In this document: positions 6,810-8,435 of the stretch, piece by piece | Layout: every line of letters begins with the position of its first letter | How positions within the stretch are numbered: position 1 is the stretch's first letter | Origin: Archangium sp. | GTDB lineage: Bacteria > Myxococcota > Myxococcia > Myxococcales > Myxococcaceae | Reading direction: 5' to 3' | Length of the DNA stretch: 8,435 nucleotides | NCBI GenBank assembly: GCA_016793585.1 | Contig: JAEUJR010001122.1 | Span: forward strand, 1-8,435 | Translations under genes and position numbers: made by a program | Notes under the pieces: generated by a model | Seen by the model: the letters and a program-made list of their open reading frames with translations, nothing else | Databases searched by the model: none | What the model was told of the DNA's origin: nothing

Positions 6810-8435
6810 TCAGCGTTTGCGCCACGAGAGCAGGCGCGCGAGCAGCAGCGCGCCGAACACCAGCACCGTGAAGACCGCCGTGTAGATGAGGAACACCTTC
6901 CACCCGCCCGTCGTCCACGGCAGGCCGACGCGCAGCTCCATCTCGTTGAACTGCGCGCCCGAGAAGAAGCCCGTCGCCATCGTAATCGGCAGGAAGAGCA
7001 GCAGCAGCACACCGGTCGTCTTCTCGAAGCGCTCCTTGCGGTACTCGTCGAGCTCGGCGGTCTGGCTGCGCAGCGACTCCACCGTGTCGTGCATGCCGTG
7101 CAGCGCGCGCCAGGCGTCGTAGCGGGCGTTGATGTCGGGCTCGTCGCTCACGCGCGCGTACCAGAGCGAGTTGGTGAAGAACATGACGTCGGCCCGCAGC
7201 GTGGTGCTGGGCGCGAGTGAGGCCCACCGGCTGCGACGAGAGCGCCGCTCGAGCTCGCCCATGCGCCGGGTGATCTCGAAGGCCGAGTAGCGCTGGCCGG
7301 TCGTGAGCAGGAACAACGCGAAGTCACCATCGAGCAGGGGCGGCTCGGCGCGGTCCTCCAGCTCGAGCTCGACCCGCGCGCCGCCGGTCGACGTCATCCA
7401 GTGCTCCACGTCGCGGTGGAGCTGCACCGTGCGCGCCTTCGTCTCCGATTCGCTCGGCAGGTTGGCGAGCGTGGGCGCCTCTCCGCTCGCGAGCGCGTGA
7501 AGGAGCCCCTGCACGCTGCGCGACCCATCGAGCATCGACGAACGCGCGCGATTGATTCGATACGCGCCGAAGACGAGCCAGCGCGCCTGCCCGACGGCGC
7601 GCGTGACCTCCGAGAGCGCACGAACAGGAGCCAGTTGGTCGAGTTCGTCTCCGCCGGCCACCGCCGACTGCTGCTGCGCCAACTCGAAGAGCGTCGTCTT
7701 CCCTGCGGTCTGCTCGATCCAGAACAGCGCCAGCCGGCTGGGGTAGAGCGAGAGGCGCACCGTGCGGTGGCCCGCCTGCTTCTCGTAGTGCGTCACGTCG
7801 CCTTCCACCGCGTCTCCGAGGAACGAGGTGACGACCGACGGCAACAGTCCCGCGTGCGCGCGAGTCCACGAGGTGCGCGTGAAGCCATGCGCCTCGAGGA
7901 AGGCACCGTCGAGCGCGGGGTGTGTTCGCACCGGCTTCACGAAGATCGTGCGAGCCGACGCGACGTGAATGTTCCGGCCGACGTGGTACCGCTGCCAGAT
8001 CGTCTCCCAGACCTGCTCGCGAGAGAGGCGGGTGCCGACGAACGGCGGCGCCACGATCGTCGAGCGCCCCTTCGGCCACGCGTAGCCATCGGAGTACCAG
8101 GGGTCGGAGAGCCCCTCGAGCTCGGCCGGCTGATGCGAAAAGCGCGGCTGGCCTTTCTGTCTCGGCGTGCCGTCGGGCTTGTTCGGCCCTTCGAGGCGAT
8201 CGAGCGTCATCGCGAGGTCGGCCAGCGAACCGGGGCTCTCGGGCGGAATCGAGATCGTGTGTTTGCCCCAGGCCTGCGGCTCGTTCGGCGCGTGCACCGC
8301 CATCAACTCGAAGCCGCGCCCGTAGCTCGACGACTGCGCGTCGGGCCGGGCGAGCAGCTTCAGCACCGTCACGTCTTGAGGCGACGAGAGGAAGAGGGCG
8401 TCGATTCGCCGGTAGCCCGCGTCGGTCGAGTGATC
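6810..8435 (-). CDS. CorA-like 2-TM membrane protein with degenerate GxN motif (N-terminus outside window)
   Basis: The frame is open from the right edge (reads ...YRRIDALFLSSPQDVTVLK) to a stop at 6810-6812. The GTG at 8372 is possible as a start, but coherent coding continues upstream, so I treat the gene as 5' partial. Numbering from that GTG, residues 1 to ~400 are a soluble alpha/beta region without recognisable motifs. Residues ~425-452 are a long charged helix like the CorA stalk (TVESLRSQTAELDEYRKERF). TM1 is ~453-471 (VLLLLFLPITMATGFF) and TM2 ~491-515, with a basic tail SWRKR as in CorA. The loop after TM1 reads SGAQFN where CorA and ZntB have YGMNF or GxN, so the signature Asn is replaced by Gln. 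At over 540 residues it is much longer than CorA (~316). CorA relatives form pentameric divalent-cation channels; whether this one conducts is doubtful. It converges on the operon with one base between stops. Confidence 0.75.
   Translation of the reverse strand, partial: DHSTDAGYRRIDALFLSSPQDVTVLKLLARPDAQSSSYGRGFELMAVHAPNEPQAWGKHTISIPPESPGSLADLAMTLDRLEGPNKPDGTPRQKGQPRFSHQPAELEGLSDPWYSDGYAWPKGRSTIVAPPFVGTRLSREQVWETIWQRYHVGRNIHVASARTIFVKPVRTHPALDGAFLEAHGFTRTSWTRAHAGLLPSVVTSFLGDAVEGDVTHYEKQAGHRTVRLSLYPSRLALFWIEQTAGKTTLFELAQQQSAVAGGDELDQLAPVRALSEVTRAVGQARWLVFGAYRINRARSSMLDGSRSVQGLLHALASGEAPTLANLPSESETKARTVQLHRDVEHWMTSTGGARVELELEDRAEPPLLDGDFALFLLTTGQRYSAFEITRRMGELERRSRRSRWASLAPSTTLRADVMFFTNSLWYARVSDEPDINARYDAWRALHGMHDTVESLRSQTAELDEYRKERFEKTTGVLLLLFLPITMATGFFSGAQFNEMELRVGLPWTTGGWKVFLIYTAVFTVLVFGALLLARLLSWRKR

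Noticed and set aside
6886..7220. Plus-strand open frames downstream of the operon
   Set aside because: They are opposite the conserved transmembrane end of the CorA-like gene, lack plausible ribosome binding sites and have no recognisable protein pattern.
7680..7710. Walker A-like AGKTTLF in the minus-strand CorA-like gene
   Set aside because: The Gly expected four residues before GK is an Ile and no Walker B or other NTPase motif follows, so it is not a P-loop.

Overview
The window is gene-dense, GC-rich DNA with strong G/C preference at third codon positions, a GTG start and almost no intergenic space. This, together with the mix of secreted trypsin-like, caspase-like and CsgG-like proteins, fits a Myxococcota (delta-proteobacterial) chromosome. 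That assignment is inference, since no rRNA or definitive marker is present.

Layout: (1) 1-304, plus strand, the 3' end of a miaB-type tRNA methylthiotransferase gene (TRAM domain). (2) 305-373, a short intergenic gap ending in a good ribosome binding site. (3) 374-6808, four plus-strand genes that look like one transcription unit: a small secreted protein of six 11-residue SFPD repeats (374-718); a secreted or lipid-anchored HtrA/trypsin-like serine protease with four acidic DxDxDG loops (725-2872); a single-pass membrane caspase-like (C14) protease with an EF-hand loop (2869-4650); and a secreted CsgG/FlgO-like protein with a TPR-like segment and a C-terminal probable beta domain (4652-6808). 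Gaps are 6 bases, a 4-base ATGA overlap and 1 base. (4) 6810-8435, minus strand, a large CorA-like (2-TM) membrane protein whose GxN signature reads G-A-Q. It runs off the right edge and converges on the operon with a single base between the stop codons.

Reading the operon as a unit: all four products carry an export signal or a membrane anchor. Two proteases of different mechanistic classes (Ser and Cys) both retain their catalytic residues, and both have Ca-binding-type loops. The simplest inference is an envelope-located, possibly calcium-responsive proteolytic pair, with a CsgG-like assembly or scaffold protein and a small, very regular beta-repeat protein that resembles the 7(1) septoil-knot family. 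Whether it serves envelope stress, programmed death, defence or predation cannot be decided from sequence alone. No mobile element, CRISPR array, RNA gene or convincing terminator was seen, and no gene-free stretch exceeds 70 bases.
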